Assembly (NCBI GenBank): GCA_910586605.1
Contig: CAJUJR010000006.1
Location: 1 to 56,713, forward strand
DNA: 56,713 nucleotides
Direction: 5' to 3'
Source of the DNA: an uncultured Lachnospiraceae bacterium
GTDB lineage: Bacteria; Bacillota; Clostridia; Lachnospirales; Lachnospiraceae
The stretch's first letter is position 1. Each line of letters opens with the position of its first letter. A program made the position numbers and the translations under genes. Positions 41,879-50,734 of this stretch are shown here, one piece after another. Below the pieces are notes generated by a model. The model saw nothing but the letters and a program-made list of their open reading frames with translations. It made no database searches and was not told the origin of the DNA.

Positions 41879-42031
41879 GCTTGCTTAAAGGAAAAAGAAG
41901 AAGAGGCTGTTTTGGTTAAAAACTGCCCCTTCTGTAAAAGTGAAATTGCAATTGATGCAACAAGATGCCCACACTGTACTTCTGTTTTGGAAGAAATGGA
42001 TACAGAACAGAATTTACCAGAAAAGCAGTAA
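41879..42031 (+). pseudogene. C-terminal zinc-ribbon remnant of MscL
   Basis: A 50-codon frame without a credible start encodes a Lys/Glu-rich stretch then CPFCKSEIAIDATRCPHCTS, a four-cysteine zinc ribbon, and stops at 42029-42031. This tail is what I know from the C-terminus of large-conductance mechanosensitive channels in Lachnospiraceae. The membrane part is absent, so this looks like a remnant left by a deletion or by the insertion bounded by the 18-bp repeats. It could alternatively be a free small zinc-ribbon protein from a TTG at 41912. Confidence 0.55.
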
Positions 42032-42034
42032 AGT

Positions 42035-42052
42035 TTTTCAAACACGCTCTAG
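42035..42052. repeat. 18-bp direct repeat, right copy
   Basis: TTTTCAAACACGCTCTAG, identical to 40683-40700. It contains the stop codon (TAG on the minus strand) of the DUF4832-type gene. Confidence 0.75.
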
Positions 42053-43515
42053 CGAGCAATGGTCATTGTGCCCAGGACATAACCATTTTGCATGGTATCC
42101 AGGCTATTATTTGCAAAAGATATCAGTTCCCCAGTGTTTTTGTCTGTTAGGCGTGCAACAAAAGTATATTCCCCATTATCCAAATCGGAAAGGGAAAGGG
42201 TAAATGGAACAGAAATATTTTTTTGTCCCTGTAAAGATACCACCTGCTTCCCTTCGGCTTCTGTGTCCGAATTCCAGATAATTGTTTTTTTCCTGGTTTC
42301 GATATTGGTCATGGTAATGGTGAAAGAAGCGTTATGGTATAGTGGCGCAAAGCCTTTATTTTCAAGTTCCAGGGTACATTCTGCAGACTGTTTCCTGGAT
42401 GGTTTGTAGGATAAATTGAAATTTTTTAATACATATCTGGCACCCATATGGTCTGTAATATAATTATAATATGACTGTCCCTGGTACAGGCTGTCGGCGC
42501 CACTATAAACGCTTTCCTGCCATTTGCGGATAACAGCTTCGTCATATATCCGGTTGAGATAGGAGATATGCATTTTTTGCATGTCTTTTATGGCATTTTC
42601 CCCATCATTAAAAGGATTGTCAGAAACAACCTCACCGCCATTTGGGACATTTTGGCATAGGTTGTCTTGGAAGTCCAGTTCCTTATTACGGGCGGCAAGT
42701 TTTTCTTCTTCTGTTGTAGCAGCATCTGCTTCCTGGTATGTCCCAGTGTCAGACACAGAGCCAAACATACCATCATTAAATAACCCGATACGTTCTATTA
42801 GTTTACTTTTTTGGGGATGATATTCTTCATAGCGTTCTGGATGTTCTTCTAACTCCTGTACAATGGTGCGGTATTGTTTTGGGGTGCGGACAGACAAGTA
42901 GATAGAAGGGTCTGTTGCATTGGCATAGCAGGCAATCAGGGTAGTCATATCTTCTGTCGACATATAATTGGAATGGTGCATTTCTGCCCAATTCCCAACA
43001 AATATTCCTTGTGTTGTGTAAATCAGGTTGCTAAAATTATTTAATACCTGGCCAACCTGATCCATATGCTGTTTAATTACAGAGATATCGGATGGTTCAT
43101 TTTGCAATGCAAGCCCATCCCAATCATAGAGGAAACGGATAATAGCCTTTGCTTTTGTTTTGGAAAAGAGCTGCAGTACTGTACGGATATTATTAATGGC
43201 AGAGTCATCTAACGCACTGTTTTTATATTCTGCAAGGTTAAATTCCAGTAAAGCAAGGCGGAAAGTATAGCCGTCTTTTTGTTCAGCAAGGTATAGCTTG
43301 TCCGCAGGCAGGAGGGTATCGGGAGAAAGGTAGTAGGCGTATAGCTGATACCAGCCGCAGCCTGGGCGGTTTAACATCCCGGTAATCTCTGTCTGTTCTT
43401 TTGCGTCATATACAACTGCTATATGGTAGCGGTGATAATAGTACAAAAATACTCCTCCTCCTGCCAGTAATAAGATTAGTATGAAGATAGTGATAATGGT
43501 TCTAGTTCTTTTCAA
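42049..43515 (-). CDS. DUF4874/DUF4832-type membrane-anchored protein
   Basis: 488 residues from the TTG at 43515, which has AGGTGG 8 bases upstream; a GTG at 43527 would be inside that site. An N-terminal membrane anchor (about 5-25) is followed by a barrel-like domain (GLALQNEPSD, FVGNWAEMHHSNYMS) and a C-terminal beta sandwich (ECTLELENKGFAPLYHN). This is the DUF4874 plus DUF4832 combination seen in exopolysaccharide loci, probably a surface glycosidase-like protein. It overlaps the 3' end of the GT2 gene by about 14 bases. Last gene of the operon; its stop lies in the 18-bp repeat. Confidence 0.8.
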   Translation of the reverse strand: MKRTRTIITIFILILLLAGGGVFLYYYHRYHIAVVYDAKEQTEITGMLNRPGCGWYQLYAYYLSPDTLLPADKLYLAEQKDGYTFRLALLEFNLAEYKNSALDDSAINNIRTVLQLFSKTKAKAIIRFLYDWDGLALQNEPSDISVIKQHMDQVGQVLNNFSNLIYTTQGIFVGNWAEMHHSNYMSTEDMTTLIACYANATDPSIYLSVRTPKQYRTIVQELEEHPERYEEYHPQKSKLIERIGLFNDGMFGSVSDTGTYQEADAATTEEEKLAARNKELDFQDNLCQNVPNGGEVVSDNPFNDGENAIKDMQKMHISYLNRIYDEAVIRKWQESVYSGADSLYQGQSYYNYITDHMGARYVLKNFNLSYKPSRKQSAECTLELENKGFAPLYHNASFTITMTNIETRKKTIIWNSDTEAEGKQVVSLQGQKNISVPFTLSLSDLDNGEYTFVARLTDKNTGELISFANNSLDTMQNGYVLGTMTIAR

Positions 43516-44278
43516 AATTATTTCCACCTTTGTTCAAGTTTGGTTTTGCGAGCATATTTTTCTTGTTGCGGATAAATACGTTGCAGGTACTAAAAAACAT
43601 AATGCACATGTATAATATAGGTTCAATAATTCCAAAATGCATGCTTTTCCCGGTTTTCCTCTGATGCATTACCGCAGGGATTTCCTTAATCTGGTAGCCA
43701 AGAAGCGCCATCTGGACAAGCATATTTGCATCGGGATAGTTATTGTCAAAATTTCCCATCTGCGCATAATATTCAAAGACAGGCCGGGTAAGCCCCTGTA
43801 AGCCTGAAGTAGGGTCGCTGATTTCCTGTTTGCTGGCAAGTTTGACTGCTTTCCTGAAAAAGTGGATAGCCAGCCTTTTTTTCAGGGATATAGGGAAACT
43901 TTGGCTTTCCTTTAGGAAACGTGAGCCAATCACAAGGTCGGGGGCTTTTTTGCTTTTTAGGCAGCCAAAAATTCTTTGGATATTACAAACATCGTGCTGC
44001 CCATCACTGTCCATCTGGATCAAATAACGGTAGCCATTGAAAACAGCGTATTTATAGCCGGTCTGCAAAGCTGTCCCATAACCTAAGTTATAGGGATGGC
44101 TGATAATAGGAACATTTAGTTTTTGGACGATCCGTTGTGTTGCATCTGTAGAGGCGTCATTAATCACAAGGACATCAGCAAAATTTACGGCGTCCGAAGA
44201 AATAAGCTGGGACAGGAACTGGCCGATTGCCCCTTCTTCGTTGTAAGCCGGAATAATAATGAGTAATTCTTTTTTCAT
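43502..44278 (-). CDS. Family 2 glycosyltransferase (dolichol-phosphate-mannose-synthase-like)
   Basis: 258 residues. GT-A fold: IIPAYNEEGAIGQFL, VINDASTDAT, and the DSDGQHD metal-binding motif, with MDSDGQHDVCNI. No C-terminal GtrA-like membrane domain, only one late hydrophobic helix (ILYMCIMFFSTCNVFI). AAGGGAG precedes the ATG at 44278. It lies 15 bases after the GT4 gene. It probably transfers a sugar onto a lipid carrier or onto the exopolysaccharide; the substrate is unknown. Confidence 0.9.
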   Translation of the reverse strand: MKKELLIIIPAYNEEGAIGQFLSQLISSDAVNFADVLVINDASTDATQRIVQKLNVPIISHPYNLGYGTALQTGYKYAVFNGYRYLIQMDSDGQHDVCNIQRIFGCLKSKKAPDLVIGSRFLKESQSFPISLKKRLAIHFFRKAVKLASKQEISDPTSGLQGLTRPVFEYYAQMGNFDNNYPDANMLVQMALLGYQIKEIPAVMHQRKTGKSMHFGIIEPILYMCIMFFSTCNVFIRNKKNMLAKPNLNKGGNNFEKN

Positions 44279-44293
44279 TTTCAGAGTTCTCCC

Positions 44294-45505
44294 TTAAAAT
44301 AAGTCAAAAAAGGATGCATAGTCTTCTGTATGCGCCATTTCAACAGAAGAACTTGCCGTTTCAAACCGTTTTCTTTTTTCAGGGTGCAACAGCAAATCAG
44401 CAATATGGCTGGCAACTGCTTTGGATGAAAGCTGTGTAAGGTATCCTGATACATTGTGCGTAATCTGCTCACGGTTTCCGGTACAGTCGGATGCTACAAT
44501 TGCTTTCCCAAGAACTTGCGCTTCTTCAATGGCGATGCTTTTTCCCTCGAAACGCGTGGCATGGACATAGAGTGTTGCATGCCGGTAATAAGGGTAAGGG
44601 TTTTTAACGCTGCCAAGCAGGAAAAAATGTTTTTCCAGGTTTTCTTTTTTGATGATGCGCCACAATTCATGTTCCAAATCCCCTTCCCCCAGCACAAACC
44701 AATCAACGTCTAAACCTTGATCCCGCAACAGGCGCAGGGCAGGGATTGCAATGTCATATGCCTTCTGGTAGTTCAGCCGCCCAACTGTCAGAAGTTTGAA
44801 CTTGGCCATGCTTTTTGTAAAAGCACTAGAGGCAGGGAGCGGTTTCCGGCTTTGCTTTTTAATCCATTTTGTGTCAATGATATTGCGGAAGAGGAAACAT
44901 TTTTCCCGGTGTTCTGGGTAAATGGCGCAGAAGCTTTCCAGTGCTTCTTTGGATACAGAAAAAATGCGGTTTATTTTATCGTAGGCATCCAAATCAAGCT
45001 CTTTACAATAGCCTGCTTTTTTATAATCAATATGGAGAAAGGAAGCTTTTTTCTTGGCGTGGACATAATCTGCCGTAAAATATGTGCTCCCCCCTTCCAG
45101 ATAGGCAATGGCAAGGTCGTATGTTTTCCTTGGTACAGGCGTCCCGTTGGCAATAATACGCCATAAAAGTTTATCTGGCTGCAGGCGGCGCTTTTTTAAC
45201 TGGAGGAAAAAGTTTTTAATAAGGTATGGCATACAGCGAAAGCCCTGTAGATGGTAAAAAAAGCAGCGAAGCGTTGTTTTGGTAATGGCAGCTTTTCCAC
45301 CAGGGGACAGGACAGAGCGCATATCGGGATGCCTGTTTAATATTTTAACATGCTTTGGCACTTCTGAAAAGATTTCTCCCCGGTTAATCAGGACCAGAAG
45401 TGATATTTCATATTGCTCTTTTGGAAGCATATTCATTAGGGCAATTAAGGCGCGTTCTGCTCCGGCGCGTCCCATTGTATTCATTACAAATAGTATTTTT
45501 TTCAT
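44294..45505 (-). CDS. Family 4 glycosyltransferase
   Basis: 403 residues from the ATG at 45505 (AGGGA 5 bases upstream). GT-B fold: N-terminal MNTMGRAGAERALIALMN and a C-terminal nucleotide-sugar domain with LLTVGRLNYQKAYDIAIPAL, GEGDLEHELW and the E-x7-E motif (RFEGKSIAIEEAQVLGKAIVAS). It sits between DUF2304 and the GT2 gene. It likely adds a sugar to the cell-surface polymer; donor and acceptor unknown. Confidence 0.9.
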   Translation of the reverse strand: MKKILFVMNTMGRAGAERALIALMNMLPKEQYEISLLVLINRGEIFSEVPKHVKILNRHPDMRSVLSPGGKAAITKTTLRCFFYHLQGFRCMPYLIKNFFLQLKKRRLQPDKLLWRIIANGTPVPRKTYDLAIAYLEGGSTYFTADYVHAKKKASFLHIDYKKAGYCKELDLDAYDKINRIFSVSKEALESFCAIYPEHREKCFLFRNIIDTKWIKKQSRKPLPASSAFTKSMAKFKLLTVGRLNYQKAYDIAIPALRLLRDQGLDVDWFVLGEGDLEHELWRIIKKENLEKHFFLLGSVKNPYPYYRHATLYVHATRFEGKSIAIEEAQVLGKAIVASDCTGNREQITHNVSGYLTQLSSKAVASHIADLLLHPEKRKRFETASSSVEMAHTEDYASFFDLF

Positions 45506-45522
45506 ATGGTTCCCTAGCTTTC

Positions 45523-45930
45523 TCAATTTTTTATATCTTTTCCAATCTGCCCTTCTTTTACCTCTGCCTGAAGTTTATCAATGGTTTCTTCAAGTTTTTG
45601 TATTCTTTGGTTTAAGAGTGCAGTTTGTGAGGCGAGTTCCTTATTTTTAATTGTCATTACAGAAAGGGCTTTAAAACATTGGAATAAAATCAGGTAACTG
45701 ATAATAATGGCCAATGCAAAAACGATTGCAGGCGGGTATCCCGTATGGAAAAAGTCTGACAGGAAATATGTCAGGTGTGGGAAAATACCGCCGATAATAA
45801 TCAGAATACAAGGGACAATCCAGAGCAGCGCATGGGATTCGGAAATCTTTTTCTGAATTGTGGCAAGGATTACAATGCCAAGCAGCAGGATGCCCAAAGC
45901 GATAATAATAAGCTGTAATCCCAATGTCAT
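45523..45930 (-). CDS. DUF2304 membrane protein
   Basis: 135 residues with three membrane segments (about 5-25, 35-57, 70-90) and a C-terminal coiled coil (QTALLNQRIQKLEETIDKLQ). DUF2304 proteins usually accompany glycosyltransferases, probably as membrane partners. Its ATG overlaps the pelG stop (ATGA), so the two are translationally coupled. GGAGGCG lies upstream. Confidence 0.85.
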   Translation of the reverse strand: MTLGLQLIIIALGILLLGIVILATIQKKISESHALLWIVPCILIIIGGIFPHLTYFLSDFFHTGYPPAIVFALAIIISYLILFQCFKALSVMTIKNKELASQTALLNQRIQKLEETIDKLQAEVKEGQIGKDIKN

Positions 45931-47420
45931 GGCTTTTTCGCCTCCTTTTCTTTTTCATTCTCTTCTTCATCCAGCTTTGTAGTATCTACAGGAAACACAA
46001 TGTTTGTCGGCATTGCTTCATATTGGGACGGAATTAATGTCCCACGGCAGAAAATATGTTCATCCAGGTTCCTTTCTACCCAGCGCAGCCGGAAATAGGC
46101 TACCACCCAGCCTGAAAATGCACCGGCAAATGTACCAATACCATACCAGATTGGCGGGAAGCTGCGTGCAAACAAGCTGACAACTGCTGTAACCACCAGA
46201 AAAGAAAAAGTGGTTAGCAGTGCACCTGTTTTGTCATTAAAATAAAACAGATAGATAATACAGGAATACAGTAAGAAAATTACAAAATAGCCTGCTGCAA
46301 GGCAGGGATATATTTCCATAGTCTGTCCGGCAAACCCAAACCTTGGCAGAAATACAACGCATAGAAGGTAAATCAGGACAGAAATCGTAAACTGGTTTCT
46401 TACAACATCCATAAGCTGGTAGGAGAGTAGGGAAAACATGCGGTTTTTAGATTTTTCAATATCCCGCATCCTGCCGCCGATAACAGCTTCGGAATATGCT
46501 TTATACCGCTCATGGAAATGCAGTTCGATTTGCGTAATTAAAATAACGCTTGCTGAAATATTGGTAAACATCGCAATGCAGGTTGCCATGTCGTAAGGCG
46601 GGTAGCAAACATAGGTATTTTTTACAATTAAGTGGTCTGGCATTGTCCAGAAGACAAAGTTATGGGAATACATGGCAAGGAAGTAAAACAGGTTTGTAAT
46701 GCTTAATTGCCAGTGCTCCTTAAAGTATTGCAGAAACCCAAAATAATTTTCATTATTTCTGGAAAAGTATACCCTAATATATCCGCATTCACATATTGCA
46801 ATTGTTAAAAACCCACAGGCGATAGAAAAAAGCATCCCATATGTTACCGTTGTATGGAATATTTTTACTGCAAGTATAGAAGTCAAAATCATGACAATTA
46901 CCCCGGCAAGGAAAAAAAGTGAAATTTTTAAATAATCCTTTGTAATGGAGAGGTAAAGCATGGAGTAAAAGGTCATGGCAAGCGACAAAAAAGCGATAAA
47001 ACTGGTAAAGGTATATAACGGGTCGATACCGCCGACAAAATAGGAGTAGAGATAGAAAGGGATACCTATTAAGCTACAGACGGTCAGGTTTAAAAACAGC
47101 CCTCCATAAAAGCATGGGAGGATGGCGTCATAGTCTTCCTCAAAAATACGGTCTGTGATATAACGGGAAAGAACCGTATTGAAAGGAGAGGTACTAAGCA
47201 GCCCGAATATAAAAATATATAAGATGCTGCTGGTAAAAAGCAGGCGTTCCGAGTAGATTACAGAACTGTAATCCAGTATATTATAAAGTATGATAATGCC
47301 GCCTATAACTAAAAGCATTGGTGCAATTGTGGTAAGCGCACTGGCTAACATGCCAAATACGGTAGAGGAAATCGTCCTTTTTTCAAATGATTTTTTTATT
47401 GTTTTTCCAAGGCTGGCCAT
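45927..47420 (-). CDS. pelG: PelG-like polysaccharide transporter
   Basis: 497 residues with about twelve membrane segments, MOP-exporter-like. In Pel systems PelG moves the polymer across the membrane with PelF. The N-terminus (SFEKRTISSTVFGMLASALTT) and the central YSHNFVFWTMPDHLIV are typical of PelG. It starts 7 bases after pelF, with AGGAGG 8 bases upstream. The C-terminus ends in a charged tail. Confidence 0.88.
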   Translation of the reverse strand: MASLGKTIKKSFEKRTISSTVFGMLASALTTIAPMLLVIGGIIILYNILDYSSVIYSERLLFTSSILYIFIFGLLSTSPFNTVLSRYITDRIFEEDYDAILPCFYGGLFLNLTVCSLIGIPFYLYSYFVGGIDPLYTFTSFIAFLSLAMTFYSMLYLSITKDYLKISLFFLAGVIVMILTSILAVKIFHTTVTYGMLFSIACGFLTIAICECGYIRVYFSRNNENYFGFLQYFKEHWQLSITNLFYFLAMYSHNFVFWTMPDHLIVKNTYVCYPPYDMATCIAMFTNISASVILITQIELHFHERYKAYSEAVIGGRMRDIEKSKNRMFSLLSYQLMDVVRNQFTISVLIYLLCVVFLPRFGFAGQTMEIYPCLAAGYFVIFLLYSCIIYLFYFNDKTGALLTTFSFLVVTAVVSLFARSFPPIWYGIGTFAGAFSGWVVAYFRLRWVERNLDEHIFCRGTLIPSQYEAMPTNIVFPVDTTKLDEEENEKEKEAKKP

Positions 47421-47426
47421 CGTTAT

Positions 47427-48893
47427 TTACCTCCTGTCTTCTCGCTTATAAGGCGTTTCATTCCATTCACAGCCCTTGATTTCTGCCATTTTCCGGTAAA
47501 GGTTATAATAGGTTTCTTTCATCTGGGAAAGCTGGTATTTAGCCATAAGGCGGTTGTAGCCAATGATTCCCATCTGCTTTGAGAGTTCCGGGTTGCGTGC
47601 CATTTGTACCATAGCGTCAGCAAGCCCGGCAACAGACATGGTGTCTGTTACAATCCCGGCATGCCCAAGTACGTCATCCCCTTCACCATAAATTAAGCCT
47701 TCACAGTTTCCAACATTGGTTGCAATTGCAGGGCATTTTGCGGCAAAGCCCTCCAAAATCGTTAATGGCTGCCCTTCACTAATACTGGAAAGGATCGTTG
47801 CATCCATCCTTCCAAGGTACTGGGTTACATCAATCCTCCCGGTAAAAATCAAATCCTGTGGTTTCAGGGAATCAACCAGTGCAAAAACTTCTTTTGCATA
47901 GGTATCTTCTTTTTCCCACGGTCCCATAATCCAGAGGCGCAGGGAAGGTTCTCTTTGTTTTGCATAATAAAATGCATTGACAAGGGTTTTCACATCTTTA
48001 ATTGGGGCGATACGGAGGACTGCCCCAATATTAAAATAGCCGTTATCGTCTTCTGACTTTCCTGGAATTGCTTCAAAACGTTTTGGGTCAATGCCATTTG
48101 GAGTAATAATGGCTTTTTCTTCCGGGCAGCCTAGTTCCACCTGGAGCTGGTGGGCATATTCAAACAAAGAGGTGACACAGTCAGCATGGTTATAAGCACA
48201 AGTGGACATTTTCTTAAAATGTTCAATCCATACATTTTTGTAAACACCTTCTACCCAGGTCGCTTTAATGATATCTTCCTCGCGTTCCCGGGAGTAGATA
48301 CCATGTTCTGATATTAAAAGAGGGCTTCCATATAAAAGTTTTGCCATGCTTCCCATCATCCCGGCATATCCTGTTGCAACACAGTGGTACAAGTCTGCTT
48401 TTGGGACGGGGTTTATCAGGCAGAAAAACAGCGGCAGGTACATAGAGCGCAGCGACCAGAGAAAATCTGAAAAGGTGATGTTTTCATACCGCTTTTCATA
48501 AAGCGCTTTTCCCATCAGGAAAAAATCTTTTCCCATCAAAAGGTCATTTAAGGAAAATTTTTCTTTGTTAAAAAAGTCAAAAACACCTTTCCAGTCAATA
48601 TCTTCATTTAAAATTAGGCTTTGCAACGCTGAAAAATTTTTTTTGCTTAACCGGAGTTTTTTGCGGTGTTTCTTTTTCCCAACCCAGTCTACATCTTGGA
48701 TATATGCTTCGCGGATTTCAGATACGTTGTCTGGCATTTCATAAACAAACTTACCGCGTATGCTTCTGTCAGCGGCAATTGTCTGTATTACAAATTCTAC
48801 ATTCGGGAATTGTTTAATCAGGCTGTGCACCCAGCTTGACACGCCGCCTACCACATAAGGGTAACAGCCTTCAACAATAATACACACTTTCAT
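47427..48893 (-). CDS. pelF: PelF-like glycosyltransferase
   Basis: 488 residues, GT4 family. PelF polymerises the Pel backbone from UDP-sugar (UDP-GlcNAc/GalNAc in characterised systems). The hallmark N-terminus EGCYPYVVGGVSSWVHSLI is present, followed by SEHGIYSREREEDI, TPNGIDPKRF, and the catalytic E-x7-E in SEGQPLTILEGFA. AAGGAGA precedes the ATG. It follows the DUF2194 gene by 27 bases and pairs with pelG. Confidence 0.93.
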   Translation of the reverse strand: MKVCIIVEGCYPYVVGGVSSWVHSLIKQFPNVEFVIQTIAADRSIRGKFVYEMPDNVSEIREAYIQDVDWVGKKKHRKKLRLSKKNFSALQSLILNEDIDWKGVFDFFNKEKFSLNDLLMGKDFFLMGKALYEKRYENITFSDFLWSLRSMYLPLFFCLINPVPKADLYHCVATGYAGMMGSMAKLLYGSPLLISEHGIYSREREEDIIKATWVEGVYKNVWIEHFKKMSTCAYNHADCVTSLFEYAHQLQVELGCPEEKAIITPNGIDPKRFEAIPGKSEDDNGYFNIGAVLRIAPIKDVKTLVNAFYYAKQREPSLRLWIMGPWEKEDTYAKEVFALVDSLKPQDLIFTGRIDVTQYLGRMDATILSSISEGQPLTILEGFAAKCPAIATNVGNCEGLIYGEGDDVLGHAGIVTDTMSVAGLADAMVQMARNPELSKQMGIIGYNRLMAKYQLSQMKETYYNLYRKMAEIKGCEWNETPYKREDRR

Positions 48894-48920
48894 AAGGTTC
48901 TCCTTTTTTAGGAAATAAAA

Positions 48921-50723
48921 TTAGTTCTCGCTAAGATCTTCCGTTACTTCTATTGCCACATTCTTTTTCGTGGCATGGATTACATATTTATCTTTTTCTG
49001 CTTTAATAAACGTTCCGCCTGAAACAGAAACAATTTTTTCATCCGTTAAATCTAACAGGAAAGAAGCTTCTTCGTCAAAATTGGTGATGGAAAGGCTAAT
49101 CGTGTTATTACGCCGGTGGGAATGGTAGTCCAGTGCAAAAAATTTCCGTACTTTTTGGTCAGCCTGTGAAATATTAACTTGTTCAAAAGCTTTTCGGAAG
49201 CTTTTCCAATAGGTGTCCAGATAACGTGCCATATCCCGGGAAAGCGAAGTCCAATCGTCAGATTTCCCGCTTGGATAGAGGACGCGTGAAAAGTCAAGGG
49301 AAATAGCCGAATAACCAAGCGCTGTCTCTATGCTGCGCAAGTAAAGGTCTTCTCCATCTGTATGGGAAAAACCATCACTAATGCAGGACATGGATAGGAT
49401 TTTTGTGTTATAAAATGAGAGGACAGGGCTGTGCTGATATTCCTTTGGAAGGATAAGCGTCCGTATGTTTGATAAAATGGAATCTTTGGAATAAAATTTT
49501 AAATAGCCTTCATAAGCAGATTCTGGCATGCTTCCTGGTGAAAAAACAGTAAAAGTATAGTCAGGCGCAAGTTGTTTAAATTTTTTTGTATCGTACATAA
49601 TTTTATCTTTATGGAACGACCTGCTTTCCATCTGCTCGCCAGAGATACCAAGTTCCCCGGTAATCCGTTCTGTCTGTTTGAAATAAAAGCTGAGTACATC
49701 CTGGTCGATTTCTGCGGAGCTGCTGTATTCCAGCTTAGGTGCAATCATTCCGCTGAATTTATCATCGGTTGCCCCAAGGATGGATACGACATCCGGCCAG
49801 AGTACATTTTCACAAAACGCCTTGCTGTTATAAAAATATTGTTGTGAGATCCTGTCTGAATTTTCATTGGAAAGATATGGGAAATTCTGGCAGATGACAC
49901 TTTGCGCATCAACAATTGGGTAAATGTTATAGCTGTTGGTTTCTGACAGCATGGCAGTCAGCATCCCAAGCCCGGTATGGTCCTGGAAAAAGTCATAATT
50001 TACAGAAAAAACAAAACCATTTTCATAGTAATTTCTCCAGAGAACAGGGGGCAGTTCTTCATTTTTAATATGTTTCCGTTCCTGGTGCTTAATAGAAGCA
50101 GAAATGTAAGTTTTTGTGCCGGATTGCAAAAGGAAATAAGGAATGCTTTTTTTCAGTTCAGTATATGTTGTTTTCCCGCCTAGTAAAAATCCTTCAAAAA
50201 CAGTCATACCATTTGTGTAGTAGGAATCTGCCTCAATTTTGCGTATTCCGGTAAGTTCCATTAACTTAGGGTAGGAACGGAATATGGAAATATCTGGCAG
50301 GCTGGTTAAGATGATGTTGACACCCCTTTTTGCCGTTTGCTCCAGGATATCGATATCATGGCTGGAATCGATAACATAGGAATTGACAATTAAAAGCTTG
50401 CAGTTTTTGGAAATATTTCCATAAAAAGCATCCAGGGAAGGGAATCGGTAATAAGGCTGTTTTGTATATACGCACCATTCTTCTGCGATAATGGTTTCCT
50501 GATTGCTTTTACTTCCAACCAGGGCAGTAGTGTAGGAAGACGTAGAAAGCAGGTTTGACGCCTGGACTGTCTTATTTACGGTAATCGAAACATCCTGTAA
50601 AGCATTCGCATTTTTCATTGCCTGCGATGCGTAAATAGCCGACAGGTTGGAAAACTGGAATAAGATAAGTATTGCAATCATTGTGACAGAGATTGCAGCA
50701 AAGTTAGACCTTGAAATTTTCAC
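48921..50723 (-). CDS. DUF2194/PelA-like cell-surface protein
   Basis: 600 residues from a GTG (AGGAGGG 6 bases upstream). An N-terminal membrane anchor (about 8-28) is followed by a Rossmann-like domain (LLIVNSYVIDS, RGVNIILTSLPD) and a deacetylase-like region with GATDDKFSGMIAPKL and SDGFSHTDGED. In Gram-positive Pel clusters a DUF2194-type protein takes the place of PelA, which hydrolyses and deacetylates the polymer. The metal-binding set of an active deacetylase cannot be confirmed by eye; TDD and a later H-x-D are candidates. Function as a polymer-modifying enzyme is inferred. Confidence 0.7.
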   Translation of the reverse strand: MKISRSNFAAISVTMIAILILFQFSNLSAIYASQAMKNANALQDVSITVNKTVQASNLLSTSSYTTALVGSKSNQETIIAEEWCVYTKQPYYRFPSLDAFYGNISKNCKLLIVNSYVIDSSHDIDILEQTAKRGVNIILTSLPDISIFRSYPKLMELTGIRKIEADSYYTNGMTVFEGFLLGGKTTYTELKKSIPYFLLQSGTKTYISASIKHQERKHIKNEELPPVLWRNYYENGFVFSVNYDFFQDHTGLGMLTAMLSETNSYNIYPIVDAQSVICQNFPYLSNENSDRISQQYFYNSKAFCENVLWPDVVSILGATDDKFSGMIAPKLEYSSSAEIDQDVLSFYFKQTERITGELGISGEQMESRSFHKDKIMYDTKKFKQLAPDYTFTVFSPGSMPESAYEGYLKFYSKDSILSNIRTLILPKEYQHSPVLSFYNTKILSMSCISDGFSHTDGEDLYLRSIETALGYSAISLDFSRVLYPSGKSDDWTSLSRDMARYLDTYWKSFRKAFEQVNISQADQKVRKFFALDYHSHRRNNTISLSITNFDEEASFLLDLTDEKIVSVSGGTFIKAEKDKYVIHATKKNVAIEVTEDLSEN

Positions 50724-50734
50724 AAATATCCCTC

